Below, in pieces: positions 23,483-32,594 of a DNA stretch of 64,000 nucleotides. The DNA is from Roseomonas sp. E05. Lineage in GTDB: Bacteria; Pseudomonadota; Alphaproteobacteria; Acetobacterales; Acetobacteraceae. The notes under the pieces were generated by a model. It had not been told where the DNA came from and ran no database searches. It saw only the letters and a program-made list of their open reading frames with translations. Where the stretch lies: contig NZ_JASIRT010000012.1 in the NCBI RefSeq assembly GCF_030063475.1, positions 1 through 64,000 on the forward strand, in the 5' to 3' direction. A program made the position numbers and the translations under genes. The stretch's first letter is position 1, and each line of letters opens with the position of its first letter.

Positions 23483-25030
23483 TTATGCCGCTGGTGCCAG
23501 CCGGATCATGCACCAGGAAGCGGGTGGCAGCGAAACCCGCAGGCTTCCGGGCCCGCAATCAATGCCGCGCAGCGGTTCCGGCGCCACCTGGTCGGGCCGT
23601 TCCTTGGTGTTCACCGCCTTCAGGTCGTCGTGCCGGAGCTGCGTCGCCTGTTCCACGGCGAGGGGGCCGAAGCTGCGCAGCTCGGTCTCGAAGGCGAGCG
23701 CCTCGTCCAGGTGGCGGTTCAGCACGAACAGCGTGACATGACCGCTGCCCGCGTTATGCACCGCCGAGAGCTTCAGATAGGGCACTGCCGGCAGCGGGAA
23801 GTGCAGCTCCTGCGTTCCACGCGGGTCGTAGTAGTCGGTGGCGTAGGTGGGGGAGTCCACGAGGCCGCGCAGCACCCGGCCGCGGCCGAAATTGCTCATC
23901 TGCGCGAAGGGATGGAAGATCGTCTGCCGCCAGGCAGGTCCGCCATTCTCGGTCATGATCGGCGCGATGACGTTGACGAGCTGCGCCAGGCAGGCACTCT
24001 TCACGCGGTCGGCGTGGTTCAGCAGGGAGATGCAGGCGCCGCCGAAGGCCAGCGCATCCTCCATGTTGTAGATCTCTTCCAGGATCGGCGGCGCCACCGG
24101 CCAGCCCGGAATGGTCCGGCCCTCGCGCTTGCCGCGCGTGCGGTACCAGACATTCCACTCGTCGAAGCTCAGCATCAGCCGCTTGGCGGAGCGTCGCTTG
24201 GCCGCCACGGCATCGGCGATGGCGACGACCTCCTCGATGAAGCTGTCCATCAGGTCGGCCGAGGCGAGGAAGGCCTGCGGGTCGTCCTTGTAGTTGTTGA
24301 GGTAGGTGTGGAGGGAGATGAACTCCACATGGTCGAAGGTGTGCTCCAGCACCTCCTCCTCCCAGGCGCCGAAGGTGGGCATGTTGCGGGCGGAGGAGCC
24401 GCAGGCGGCGAGCGTCAGGCTCGGGTCCACCCAGCGCATCATCTTCGCCGCCTCGGTGGCGATACGGCCGTACTCCGTGGCCGTCTTGGTCTCCATCTGC
24501 CAGGGGCCGTCCATCTCGTTGCCCAGGCACCAGAACTTGACCCCGTGCGGCTGCGCCCAGCCGTGCTGCTTGCGCAGGTCGGAGAGGGTGGTGCCGCCGG
24601 GATGGTTGCAGTACTCGACATAGCGCCGCGCCGCGTCGGCGCCGCGCGTGCCGAGATTGACCGCCAGCATCGGCTCGATGCCGGTGGCGCGGCACCAGTC
24701 GATGAACTCGTTGGTGCCGAAGAGGTTGGGCTCGGTGGTCATCCAGGCGAGGTCGAGCCGGCGGGGCCGCTGCTCGACGGGGCCGACGCCATCCTCCCAG
24801 TCATAGCCCGAGACGAAGTTGCCGCCGGGATAGCGCATGATGGTGGGCGCCAGTTCCTTGACCAGGTCCAGCACGTCCTGGCGGAAGCCCTTCTCGTTCG
24901 CGGTGGGGTGCCCGGGCTCGTAGATGCCGCCATAGACGCATCGGCCGAGATGCTCGATGAAGGCGCCGAACAGGCGCGGATCGGTGTCGCCGACCACGAA
25001 GTCTCGGTCGAACAGGGCTTTGGCTTTCAA
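23483..25030 (-). CDS. Alpha-L-arabinofuranosidase, glycoside hydrolase family 51
   Basis: A 515-residue cytoplasmic enzyme that removes terminal arabinofuranosyl groups from arabino-oligosaccharides. GH51 hallmarks are present: GAFIEHLGRCVYGGIYEPG at residues 22-40, MRYPGGNFVSGYDW, the acid/base Glu172 in WCLGNEMDGPWQ and the nucleophile Glu291 in MLSFDEWNVWY. I chose a TTG start at 25030, overlapping the ABC ATPase stop as TTGA, since the protein then begins M-KAKALFDRDFVVG like its relatives; an ATG at 25078 would add 16 basic residues. No signal peptide is seen, which fits uptake of oligomers by the ABC system upstream in the same operon. It is the last gene of that operon. Confidence 0.9.
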   Translation of the reverse strand: MKAKALFDRDFVVGDTDPRLFGAFIEHLGRCVYGGIYEPGHPTANEKGFRQDVLDLVKELAPTIMRYPGGNFVSGYDWEDGVGPVEQRPRRLDLAWMTTEPNLFGTNEFIDWCRATGIEPMLAVNLGTRGADAARRYVEYCNHPGGTTLSDLRKQHGWAQPHGVKFWCLGNEMDGPWQMETKTATEYGRIATEAAKMMRWVDPSLTLAACGSSARNMPTFGAWEEEVLEHTFDHVEFISLHTYLNNYKDDPQAFLASADLMDSFIEEVVAIADAVAAKRRSAKRLMLSFDEWNVWYRTRGKREGRTIPGWPVAPPILEEIYNMEDALAFGGACISLLNHADRVKSACLAQLVNVIAPIMTENGGPAWRQTIFHPFAQMSNFGRGRVLRGLVDSPTYATDYYDPRGTQELHFPLPAVPYLKLSAVHNAGSGHVTLFVLNRHLDEALAFETELRSFGPLAVEQATQLRHDDLKAVNTKERPDQVAPEPLRGIDCGPGSLRVSLPPASWCMIRLAPAA

Positions 25031-25926
25031 GGGACGTCTCCGCTTCTTGCTGCCAGGCTTGCGCCGGCGGGCGACCATGGCTGCGCAGGGACGCCGGCCT
25101 CGGCGGCATCGGCCTCGGCGGCATCGGCCTCGGGCGGATCGGCCGAGAGCACGGACGCCCTGAGCAGGATGGAATAGGGGTGCTGCGGCGCCATCAGCAC
25201 GCGGCGCGCATCGCCGGCCTCCACCACCTCGCCGCGCTGCATGATGATGATGCGGTCGCTGATGTAGTAGGCGGTGGCGAGATCGTGCGTGATGTAGATG
25301 ATCGAGACGCCCAGCTCGTCGCGCAGGCGGCGGAACAGGTTCACCACCGTCATGCGCAGCGAGGCGTCGATCATCGAGACCGGCTCGTCGGCGACAAGCA
25401 GGGCGGGCCCGGGGATCAGCGCCCGCGCGATGGCGACGCGCTGCAACTGCCCGCCGGACAGCTCGTGCGGGAAGCGGCCGCGGATCTCGGCCAGCGAGAG
25501 GCCGACCTTGTGCAGCGCCTCGTCCGCCTTCGCCTCCTGCGCCACGCGGCCCTGCGCCCCGGTGAAGTGGTGCGCCGTGGCGTAGAGATAGCGGTCCACA
25601 CGCTTCAGCGGGTTGAAGGCCTCGAAGGGGTTCTGAAAGACCGGCTGCACCGCCTGCATGAAGGCGCGCCGGTCGGCGGCGCGGCGGATGGTGGCGAGGT
25701 CGCGCCCGCGGAACAGGATCTGGCCCTCGCCGGGCGCCGTGGCGTTCAGGATCATCCGCGCCAGGGTGGACTTGCCGCTGCCGGACTCGCCGATGATGGC
25801 GAAGACTTCCGGCCGGCCGGTCTCCAGCGTGAAGCTGACATCGTGCACGGCGCGGGTGCGGTGCCGCAGCCAGCCCCCGCCATAGCTCTTGCCGATGCCG
25901 CGCAATTCCAGAAGGGGCAGGCTCAT
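25027..25926 (-). CDS. ABC transporter ATPase, peptide/oligosaccharide class (DppF-like)
   Basis: A 299-residue ATPase. Walker A is GESGSGKST (about residue 48), the signature is ELSGGQLQRVAIARAL, Walker B LLVADEPVSMID, and the H-loop THDLA. In family-typical position Q-loop QPVFQNPF is seen. The normal Walker B ending is DEPTSALD; DEPVSMID is a common variant in oligosaccharide-type Opp ATPases. The C-terminus is a short Ala/Glu/Asp repeat tail (EADAAEADAAEAG). It overlaps the partner ATPase gene upstream by four bases and the arabinofuranosidase gene downstream by four. Confidence 0.9.
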   Translation of the reverse strand: MSLPLLELRGIGKSYGGGWLRHRTRAVHDVSFTLETGRPEVFAIIGESGSGKSTLARMILNATAPGEGQILFRGRDLATIRRAADRRAFMQAVQPVFQNPFEAFNPLKRVDRYLYATAHHFTGAQGRVAQEAKADEALHKVGLSLAEIRGRFPHELSGGQLQRVAIARALIPGPALLVADEPVSMIDASLRMTVVNLFRRLRDELGVSIIYITHDLATAYYISDRIIIMQRGEVVEAGDARRVLMAPQHPYSILLRASVLSADPPEADAAEADAAEAGVPAQPWSPAGASLAARSGDVP

Positions 25927-26966
25927 GACGCAAGCTCCTGGCGCACGGCGTGGCAGGCGACGCGGTGTCCGGGCAGCAGTTCCTCCATCGGCGGCGCCTC
26001 AGTCCGGCAGATGTCCATGGCGAGCGGGCAGCGTGGATGGAAGCGGCAGCCCGGCGGCGGCTTTGCGAGGCTGGGCGGCGTGCCGTTCAGTCCTGCCTTG
26101 GGCGCGTCATCCCCGATGCGCGGCAGGCTGGCGACCAGGTGCCGCGTATAGGGGTGCAGCGGCCGCCGCAGCAGGCTGCGGGTGGGCGCCTCCTCCACCA
26201 GCCGGCCGGCATACATGATGCCCAGCCGGTCGGTCAGGTTGGCATGCACCGCCATGTCATGCGTCACGAACAGCACGGAGGAACCCATTTCCTGCTGGAT
26301 GCCGCGGATCATCGTCAGCACGCTCTTCTGCACCACGACGTCGAGCGCCGTGGTCGGCTCGTCGGCGATGATGAAGGCCGGGCGGCAGACCGTGGCGAGG
26401 GCGATGGTCACGCGCTGCCGCATGCCGCCGGAGAGTTCGTGTGGATATGCATTCAGCACGCGCGGCTCCAGATTCAGCCGCGCCAGATGCCCTTCCACCC
26501 GCTGCAGGAAGACCGGCATCGGCAGGTGCATGTGGCGGAAGGCGAAGTCCAGGAAGGAGTGCCGGATGCGCCGCACCGGGTTCAGGACGTTCATCGAGCC
26601 CTGCATGATGTAGGACAGGTGCCGCCAGCGGATGGCGGCCAGGGCGTGCGGATCGAGCTTGTAGATGTCGGCAGGGCCTTCACCGAAGTCGAAGCGGACG
26701 CTGCCGTCCACCACGTTCAGCGGTGGCCGGATGGCGCGGGCGATGGTCTTGATCAGGCTGCTCTTGCCTGAGCTGGATTCGCCGGCGATGCCGTAGATCT
26801 CGTTGCGGCCGATCTGCAGCGTGATGCCGTCCACCGCGCGCACCTCGCGCGTCACGCCGAAGAAGCGCATCTGGTAGTAGGCGCGCAGCTTCTCCACCGA
26901 GAGGACCGGAGCGGGGAGGGCGGGCGTCGGGCGCGGCGGCGCGAGCATCATGGTCTCCTCCGTCAT
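25923..26966 (-). CDS. ABC transporter ATPase, peptide/oligosaccharide class (DppD-like)
   Basis: A 347-residue ATPase. Walker A is GESSSGKSS, the signature ELSGGMRQRVTIALA, Walker B FIIADEPTTALD, and the H-loop THDMA. The C-terminal extension has the Cys-containing oligopeptide-ABC motif (PPGCRFHPRCPLAMDIC and VACHAV), which in DppD/OppD types can hold an Fe-S cluster. ATG 26966 overlaps the stop of the permease gene as ATGA. It forms a heterodimer with the ATPase encoded downstream, powering the two permeases. Confidence 0.9.
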   Translation of the reverse strand: MTEETMMLAPPRPTPALPAPVLSVEKLRAYYQMRFFGVTREVRAVDGITLQIGRNEIYGIAGESSSGKSSLIKTIARAIRPPLNVVDGSVRFDFGEGPADIYKLDPHALAAIRWRHLSYIMQGSMNVLNPVRRIRHSFLDFAFRHMHLPMPVFLQRVEGHLARLNLEPRVLNAYPHELSGGMRQRVTIALATVCRPAFIIADEPTTALDVVVQKSVLTMIRGIQQEMGSSVLFVTHDMAVHANLTDRLGIMYAGRLVEEAPTRSLLRRPLHPYTRHLVASLPRIGDDAPKAGLNGTPPSLAKPPPGCRFHPRCPLAMDICRTEAPPMEELLPGHRVACHAVRQELAS

Positions 26967-27826
26967 CCGGCGCCTCCCGTGCGCGCCAGCCGGCTGCGCG
27001 GGTCGATGTACTCGTTCATGGAGACAGCGAGCAGGAAGAGGCCGACGAAGAGGCAGACCACCAGCGCCACCGGGAAGGCCACCCACCACCAGATGCCGGA
27101 GACCATCGCCGCGTGCTGGTTTGCCCAGTAGATCATGCCGCCGATGGTGGGCGTGTTGATGTCGGTGAAGCCGAGGACGGAGAGCGTCACCTCCAGCCCG
27201 ATCGACCAGTTCATGTTGTTCATGGTGGTGGAGAAGACGATCGGCAGCACATAGGGCAGGTGCTCGCGCAGCACGACCTCGGGCGCGCGCATGCCGGAGA
27301 ACACCGCCTGATGCGTGAACTCCCGCGTGCGCAGGCTCATCGCCATGGAGCGGATCAGCCGCGCGTCGTAGGACCAGCCGAGGCTGGCGGTGACCACGGC
27401 CAGCATGGTCCAGGACATGTTGTCGCGCATGACGAAGTAGAACAGCACGAGGATCGGGAAGAGCGGGATGATGATGAAGGTGTCGTTCACCGACATCAGC
27501 ACCCGGTCCACCGCGCCGCCGAGATAGCCGGCGAGCAGGCCGACGGTGAGCGAGATGATGCGGCTGAGCACGGCGACGGTGATGCCGAAGAGCAGCGTGT
27601 TCCGGATGGCCAGGGTGAGCTGCCAGAACACATCCTGCCCGCGCGAGGTGGTGCCGAGGATGAACTCGGCCGAGGGGGGCATATCCGGCGGCACGACGTA
27701 GACGTCGAGCGGCGGATAGGGCGAGACGGCGGAGAGCGCCGCCATCCCCGCCACCAGCAGCAGCAGGAAGCAGCCCAGGCCGAAGCCCCGGTTGTAGCGC
27801 AGCAGGTCTCGCAGGATTCGCAGCAT
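26963..27826 (-). CDS. ABC transporter permease (DppC-like)
   Basis: A 287-residue inner-membrane permease. An N-terminal helix (GFGLGCFLLLLVAGMAALSAV) is followed by a periplasmic loop with FILGTTSRGQDVF, typical of DppC/OppC, then five helices. The cytoplasmic EAA-type loop is around ALVV/SLGWSYDARLIRSMAMSL and TRGEFTHQA-like text (TREFTHQAVFSGM). It is three bases downstream of the DppB-like gene and pairs with it to form the channel. Confidence 0.9.
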   Translation of the reverse strand: MLRILRDLLRYNRGFGLGCFLLLLVAGMAALSAVSPYPPLDVYVVPPDMPPSAEFILGTTSRGQDVFWQLTLAIRNTLLFGITVAVLSRIISLTVGLLAGYLGGAVDRVLMSVNDTFIIIPLFPILVLFYFVMRDNMSWTMLAVVTASLGWSYDARLIRSMAMSLRTREFTHQAVFSGMRAPEVVLREHLPYVLPIVFSTTMNNMNWSIGLEVTLSVLGFTDINTPTIGGMIYWANQHAAMVSGIWWWVAFPVALVVCLFVGLFLLAVSMNEYIDPRSRLARTGGAG

Positions 27827-27829
27827 GGC

Positions 27830-28834
27830 TCAGCGCTCCCGCACGCGAGGATCGAGCAGCGGATAGGCAAGGTCCACCAGCAGCACCGCGGCCGAGACAG
27901 CAATGATCGAGACCGAGGTGACGCCGATCACCAGGCTGTAGTCGCCCGCATGCACCGCCGCGATCAGCAGCGTGCCGAGGCCGGGATAGCCGAAGACCTG
28001 CTCGGTGATGATGGCGCCGTTGAAGATGGCGCCGAGGGACATGGCGAGACCCGTCACCTGCGGCGCGATGGCGTTGCGCATCACGTAGGAGCGCATGATG
28101 CGCGAGCGCTTCACGCCCGCCAGCTCGGCATAGACCGTATAGTCCTCGGTGACGGTGTTGGAGACCAGCGCGCGCATGCCCATGAACCAGGTGCCGATAC
28201 CGACCAGGATCAGCGACATGGCCGGCAGGATGGCATGCTTCAGCACGCTCAGGACGAAGGGCAGGTTCAGGCTGCGCTCCACGCCGGGGTCATGCGCGCC
28301 GGTGATCGGCAGGATCGGCCAGAGAAAGCCGAAGACGATCAGCAGCACGAAGGCGATGATGTAGTAGGGGATCGGGTGCAGCCCCATGGCGATGACGCCC
28401 ACCGCCTTCAGCACCCGGCTCTCGCGGTAGTAGCCCGCCAGCCCGCCCAGCAGGTTGCCGATGGCCCAGGCGAGCAGCGTGGCCACGGTGAGCAGCCCTG
28501 CGGTCCAGGGCACGGCGCGGGCGATCAGCGTCGAGACCGGTGTGGGGAAGGCGGAGAGCGAGGGGCCGAAATCCGCGATCAGGATGCGCTTCCAGAAGGT
28601 GACGTACTGGTCGAGCGGGCTCCCCCCGACGCCGTAGAGCGCGCGCAGCGATTCCCGCATGGTCTCGATCGCCGCCGGGCTGGTCTGGCCGAAGGAGGTG
28701 GCGGCGGCGATGGTCTGCTCCACCGGGTCGATCGGCGTGGCGTGGGTGATGAAGTAGGTGACGTTGATGCCGATGAAGACGACCAGCACGAACTGCGCCA
28801 GCCGCTTCAGCAGATAGGAGCCGTAGGATGTCAT
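27830..28834 (-). CDS. ABC transporter permease (DppB-like)
   Basis: A 334-residue permease. The first helix (FVLVVFIGINVTYFITHATP) and a long periplasmic loop are followed by five helices; the EAA loop is at YAELAGVKRSRIMRSYVMRN. The order DppB then DppC with a three-base gap is the standard peptide-class arrangement. It lies 73 bases after the binding-protein gene. Confidence 0.9.
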   Translation of the reverse strand: MTSYGSYLLKRLAQFVLVVFIGINVTYFITHATPIDPVEQTIAAATSFGQTSPAAIETMRESLRALYGVGGSPLDQYVTFWKRILIADFGPSLSAFPTPVSTLIARAVPWTAGLLTVATLLAWAIGNLLGGLAGYYRESRVLKAVGVIAMGLHPIPYYIIAFVLLIVFGFLWPILPITGAHDPGVERSLNLPFVLSVLKHAILPAMSLILVGIGTWFMGMRALVSNTVTEDYTVYAELAGVKRSRIMRSYVMRNAIAPQVTGLAMSLGAIFNGAIITEQVFGYPGLGTLLIAAVHAGDYSLVIGVTSVSIIAVSAAVLLVDLAYPLLDPRVRER

Positions 28835-28907
28835 GCCGGGCGTCCCTGTCCGATCCGGGGAGGCGCACGGCGCGGGCGCGCCGTGCGGGCGTCGGGTGGC
28901 TGGTCGC

Positions 28908-30794
28908 TCAGGCCTGGCGCGGCTTGACCCGCACCATCATGTAGCGGGAGTTCGACCAGTTCGGCACCGGATTGGCGTAGGGCTCCTCCGATGTGGGGAA
29001 GCCGGTCCAGTAGGTCTCGTCCATCACCGTAAAGACATTGTAGGCCATCAACGGAATGGTCGGCATCTCGCGCACCGCGAGCTTCACGTACTCGCGCCCC
29101 AGTTCGACGGTCTGCGGGTCCTCGAAGCTGACTTTGCGGATCTTCTCGATGATCGCGTCCAGCTCCTTGCTCGACCAGCGCTGGTAATTGCGCGGTGGCT
29201 GCGGCTTGCCGGGCGGCGCCACGTATTGCGAATGCCAGCTGTCGAGGAAGTAGGAGAGGTCGGGGTGCCCGCCATAGGTCTCGACGCTCCAGAACACCAT
29301 GGCCTCGTAGTCGCCGGCGTTGCGGCGATCGACCAGGCTGCTCTGCGCCACCTCGGTGCGCGCGTCGATGCCGAACTGCCGCCAGTTCTGCACGATCATG
29401 GTGCCGGCGCGAGTCATCACCGGGCGCGCCTCGCCCTCCACCAGCAGGCGGATGCTGAAGGGCTGGCCATCCGGCGTCTGCCAGCTGCTGCCCTGCTTGC
29501 GGAAGCCGGCGCTCTCCAGCAGCTCCTGAGCCGCCTGCGGATCGGCCTTCCACCAGCCCAGGCCAAAGGACTTCGCCACCTCCGCAGGATCGGTCGGCAC
29601 GTCGTCGTTGGAGCGCCTGACCATATCGGCGATCTGCCTGCCGAGCGTCGCGTCATAGGGGCGGATCTTGCGCTTGCCGGTGTCCAGCTCGAAAGCGGCA
29701 AGCCAGTCCTGCAGCGGCTCGTGATAGTCCTTCGGGTGTGTGCCGGTCGGCGGCACGCCGATGGCGGAGATGGTGGCGGCGCCGCGATAGGAGGCCATGG
29801 CCACCGCACGGATGTCGATCAGCAGCGCCAGCGCCCAGCGCACGCGGCGGTCCTGGAACAGCGGGTTCTGGTTGTTGAGCAGCACCGCCGGCAGCGTCGG
29901 GTCCGGATGAGCGTAGGGGAAGCGCGGAAACCAGGAATGCGACACCTTCGACTGGCGGGCGATGGTGAACATCCCCTCCGGCGCGACGTCATGAATGACG
30001 TCGAGGTCGTGGTTGAGCTGCGCGATGACGCGCTTGTCCGGCGGGCCGGGGTCGATGTAGCTGACATAGCGCGGGCCGGGCTGGCCGAAGAGGCCGAGCG
30101 TGGTGCGCTGCCAGTCCTCGCGCCGCTCCCAGGTGAAGCGGCGGCCGTCCGGGTCGTAGCTGTGCAGCACATAGGCGCCGAGGCTGACCGGCTTGTTGAA
30201 GTCGAACCGCATCGGGTCCGGCTGCTTCTCGAAGACATGCTTCGGCATCATCCAGATGCCGCTGAAGCGCACGGTGAACAGCGAGTGGAAGCGGGAATTC
30301 GCCCGCTTCAGCCTGAAGTGCGCGGTATGGCGGTCGGGGGTCGTCACTTCCGCGACGTTCAGCGCCAGCAAGGCGCCCCAGCGCATCGCCGTGTTCTTCA
30401 TCTGGGTCTCGACGGTATAGGCGAGGTCGGCGGAGGTGAACTCGACGCCGTCGCTCCAGAAGATGCCCGGCCGCAGCTTCACCGTCATCTCGTTGAAGCC
30501 TTCGTCGTAGATCGGCTTCTCGGCGGCGAGCGCGTTGTACCAGGGACCTTCCAGCCCCTGCTCGGGGTCCATGAACCACAGCGTGTCCATGGCGAGCTGG
30601 TGCAGGCCGGTGTACTGGCCGCCGGCATTGATGGTCCAGATGTTGAACCAGCCAGGGTTGCGGATCGTGCCTTCCGGGTTCTCCAGGATCAGCGTCTCGC
30701 GCCGCGCCGGGCTGGCGGCGGGCGCCTGCGCCAGGACGGGGGCGGCGGCGAGAGCAAGCGGTGTCGCCAGCAGGCTTCTGCGTGTGATCTCCAT
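28908..30794 (-). CDS. ABC transporter substrate-binding protein, family 5
   Basis: A 628-residue periplasmic binding protein. The signal (MEITRRSLLATPLALAAAPVLAQA) carries twin Arg and an AQA cleavage site. The mature part shows family-5 blocks such as VKLRPGIFWSDGVEFTSADLAYTVE, AHFRLKRANSRFHSLFTVRF and RWALALLIDIRAV. Family-5 proteins bind peptides, nickel or oligosaccharides; since the operon ends in a GH51 arabinofuranosidase, arabino-oligosaccharide is the likeliest ligand here. AAGGAGA lies six bases before the ATG. The upstream 119-bp gap holds a TTGACC-type -35 candidate. Confidence 0.88.
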   Translation of the reverse strand: MEITRRSLLATPLALAAAPVLAQAPAASPARRETLILENPEGTIRNPGWFNIWTINAGGQYTGLHQLAMDTLWFMDPEQGLEGPWYNALAAEKPIYDEGFNEMTVKLRPGIFWSDGVEFTSADLAYTVETQMKNTAMRWGALLALNVAEVTTPDRHTAHFRLKRANSRFHSLFTVRFSGIWMMPKHVFEKQPDPMRFDFNKPVSLGAYVLHSYDPDGRRFTWERREDWQRTTLGLFGQPGPRYVSYIDPGPPDKRVIAQLNHDLDVIHDVAPEGMFTIARQSKVSHSWFPRFPYAHPDPTLPAVLLNNQNPLFQDRRVRWALALLIDIRAVAMASYRGAATISAIGVPPTGTHPKDYHEPLQDWLAAFELDTGKRKIRPYDATLGRQIADMVRRSNDDVPTDPAEVAKSFGLGWWKADPQAAQELLESAGFRKQGSSWQTPDGQPFSIRLLVEGEARPVMTRAGTMIVQNWRQFGIDARTEVAQSSLVDRRNAGDYEAMVFWSVETYGGHPDLSYFLDSWHSQYVAPPGKPQPPRNYQRWSSKELDAIIEKIRKVSFEDPQTVELGREYVKLAVREMPTIPLMAYNVFTVMDETYWTGFPTSEEPYANPVPNWSNSRYMMVRVKPRQA

Positions 30795-30913
30795 CGGACG
30801 TCTCCTTGCGGCCCCTCTGGTGTGGGCTTTGGAGGGGACGCTAGGATTCGTTCCGCGAGCAGGTCAACGAAAATAGCGGTATAGACCCGGAAATCTGATA
30901 TGAATGCCGCAGT

Positions 30914-31855
30914 TCAACGCCGCAGGTGCATCCGCAGCAGGATGTCCTGGTCGTGGTTGCCGAAGTGCCGGCCGAAGATGTTAACGCCGCCCGGGTGGCG
31001 CGCGCCCTCCTCGATGCCGATACGCAGCCGGATGGAGTGGTGGCTCTGCAGGTCGAGCTGCGCCAGGTTGACGGAGGAGAGCTTGATGCCGTCGAGATAG
31101 GTGCCGCGCTCGGTGACGCGCCAGTTGGTGAGCTTGCCGTATTGCGAGCCTTCGAGCTTCCACCAACGCGGCGTGTAGGTGCCGCGCTTGTCGCCGTAGT
31201 CGCCGGGCGAGGTCCAGGTGCCGATCTTCACGCCGTTCACCCAGAGGCTGATGTCGGAGGGCCAGTTGACGTTCGTCCCCGGCACTTCCGAGGACATTTC
31301 CAGGCTGAACTCCAACGCCTCGATCTGCGCCTTCATCAGCTTGGCGTTGTTGGGGAACTTGTACTCGACATAGCCGCGCGAGAACCAGATCAGCATCGCC
31401 TGCATGCGCGCGGGGTCGAGAAAGAAGTCGGGCACGTCGAGCAGCCCGATGACGCCGTCCTCCGAGCAGAGGCCGCAGGGAGCGCTGACGCTGCAGCTCG
31501 TGTAGAGGCCGAGCGGCATGGCCACCTCGATGAGGTCCTGCTTCCGCTCCACCGGCGGCCGCGCCAGGCGGATGACGATCTCGTCGAAGGGCGTGCTGCA
31601 GATCTTCTGCTGACCCTTGCTGGCCTTCACCGTCTCGGTGCGCAGCAGCGCGCTTTTCTCCAGGATCTGCACATTGGTCGCCACGGTGGACTGCGGCAGG
31701 CCGAGCGCCTTGCCGATGTCGTTGACATTCAGTGGCCCGCGCTCGCGCAGCAGGCGCAGGATGTGCAGGCGGACAGGCGAGGCGAGACTGCGGACGGTCT
31801 CGCCATTCTCCTCGGCCACGACCATGACGAAGCTTCGGTTTGAAAGGCTGCTCAT
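30914..31855 (-). CDS. ArsR-like regulator with a C-terminal carbohydrate-sensor-like domain
   Basis: A 313-residue protein at the head of the arabinofuranosidase/ABC operon. Residues 15-85 form an ArsR-type winged helix (LASPVRLHILRLLRERGPLN, LPQSTVATNVQILEKSALL). A Cys-rich stretch follows (SCSVSAPCGLCSEDG, about 120-134). The last 150 residues are a beta-rich domain (DISLWVNGVKIGTWTSPGDY, RWWKLEGSQYGKLTNWRVTE) that I do not recognise as a classical ligand domain but which resembles a jelly-roll/lectin-like fold. Regulators of this type, near glycosidases and ABC genes, are annotated simply as ArsR. The likely inducer is an arabinose-containing sugar, by context. ATG 31855 is chosen; upstream in-frame sequence has no homology. 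Confidence 0.78.
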   Translation of the reverse strand: MSSLSNRSFVMVVAEENGETVRSLASPVRLHILRLLRERGPLNVNDIGKALGLPQSTVATNVQILEKSALLRTETVKASKGQQKICSTPFDEIVIRLARPPVERKQDLIEVAMPLGLYTSCSVSAPCGLCSEDGVIGLLDVPDFFLDPARMQAMLIWFSRGYVEYKFPNNAKLMKAQIEALEFSLEMSSEVPGTNVNWPSDISLWVNGVKIGTWTSPGDYGDKRGTYTPRWWKLEGSQYGKLTNWRVTERGTYLDGIKLSSVNLAQLDLQSHHSIRLRIGIEEGARHPGGVNIFGRHFGNHDQDILLRMHLRR

Positions 31856-32011
31856 CCGCCGCACTGTGTCAGGGGTGGCGGAGCATATCCAGATCTTTGA
31901 TAGGCTCCGCGGCGGCCTGCCGCAGCGCCGCGGCAAAGGGTGGAAGCCGCCTGAGCCGCCCCCCGGTTTTCCCACCGGCCTGTCCGTGCGCTCCGGGGAT
32001 CAGAACCGCCT

Positions 32012-32066
32012 CCGGGAGGGGTGCCATCCCTCCCGGTCCCTCCCCGTTGGGAGAGCTGAGCTCCCC
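32012..32066. terminator. Tandem hairpins between two minus-strand genes
   Basis: Two hairpins stand in a row: CCGGGAGGG-N7-CCCTCCCGG (32012-32036) and GGGAG...CTCCC (32050-32066). They lie in the 267-bp gap between the ArsR-like gene and the gene ending at 32123. A related pair of hairpins occurs at 40651-40702. They may stop transcription from the upstream gene at 32536. Confidence 0.45.
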
Positions 32067-32122
32067 CAGGCTCCCACCTGCGCTTCCCAAGCGGCGGCGG
32101 GGGCCGGAGCTGCGCCCCTGGC

Positions 32123-32536
32123 TTACTGCGCCAGCGCCTGCCGCAGGTCGCTGACCGTGACGCGCAGGGCGGCCGTCTTCGCCGCCACCTCAGGGCGGAG
32201 CTGAAAACCCTGCAGCCGGGCATGGATCTCGGCCGAGGCGCCATCGCCGCCGCCCTCGACGAGGTGCAGGGCATCGGCCAGGAAGCCCTGCATCGCCTCG
32301 GCGGAGGGCGTGGCGCCCTTGGCTCCGGCCTCGTCGATCCGCAGCATCAGGTTGCTGAAGCCGCGCAGCCAGGCAAAGTCCGGGTCGTGCATCACCGCCT
32401 GCAGCAGGGCGTAGGGGTTGCTGGCGAGCGGACTGCCGGCCGCCTGGGCGTTCAGCAGGGTGCGGTGCAGGTCGGCCAGGGCGGCGCTCAGGCGGCGGTG
32501 CGGGGCCGGGGCGGGGCGGGAAGAGGTCTGGGGCAT
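32123..32536 (-). CDS. Conserved-looking hypothetical protein
   Basis: A 137-residue, probably helical cytoplasmic protein. It opens with a Pro/Ala-rich segment, then a compact block (DLHRTLLNAQAAGSPL, NPYALLQAVMHDPDFAWLRG, LMLRIDEAGAKGATPSAEA) which looks like a real, constrained sequence. The end is an amphipathic helix (VAAKTAALRVTVSDLRQAL). No signal peptide, membrane helix or metal motif is present. I do not recognise the family. Codon use is like its neighbours. It lies 58 bases downstream of the inositol-phosphatase stop, on the same strand, and may be co-transcribed. Confidence 0.7.
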   Translation of the reverse strand: MPQTSSRPAPAPHRRLSAALADLHRTLLNAQAAGSPLASNPYALLQAVMHDPDFAWLRGFSNLMLRIDEAGAKGATPSAEAMQGFLADALHLVEGGGDGASAEIHARLQGFQLRPEVAAKTAALRVTVSDLRQALAQ

Positions 32537-32594
32537 CGGGGACCACCTTGTCGGAGAGAAGGGCGGGGCTGCGGGATGCCTAGCCGGCCCGGTG

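Noticed and set aside
3304-30900. Shared 13-mer CGGAAATCTGATA in front of the MocR and the ABC binding-protein genes
   Set aside because: Random 13-mer matches are expected several times in a window of this size, and the two genes have no clear common control.
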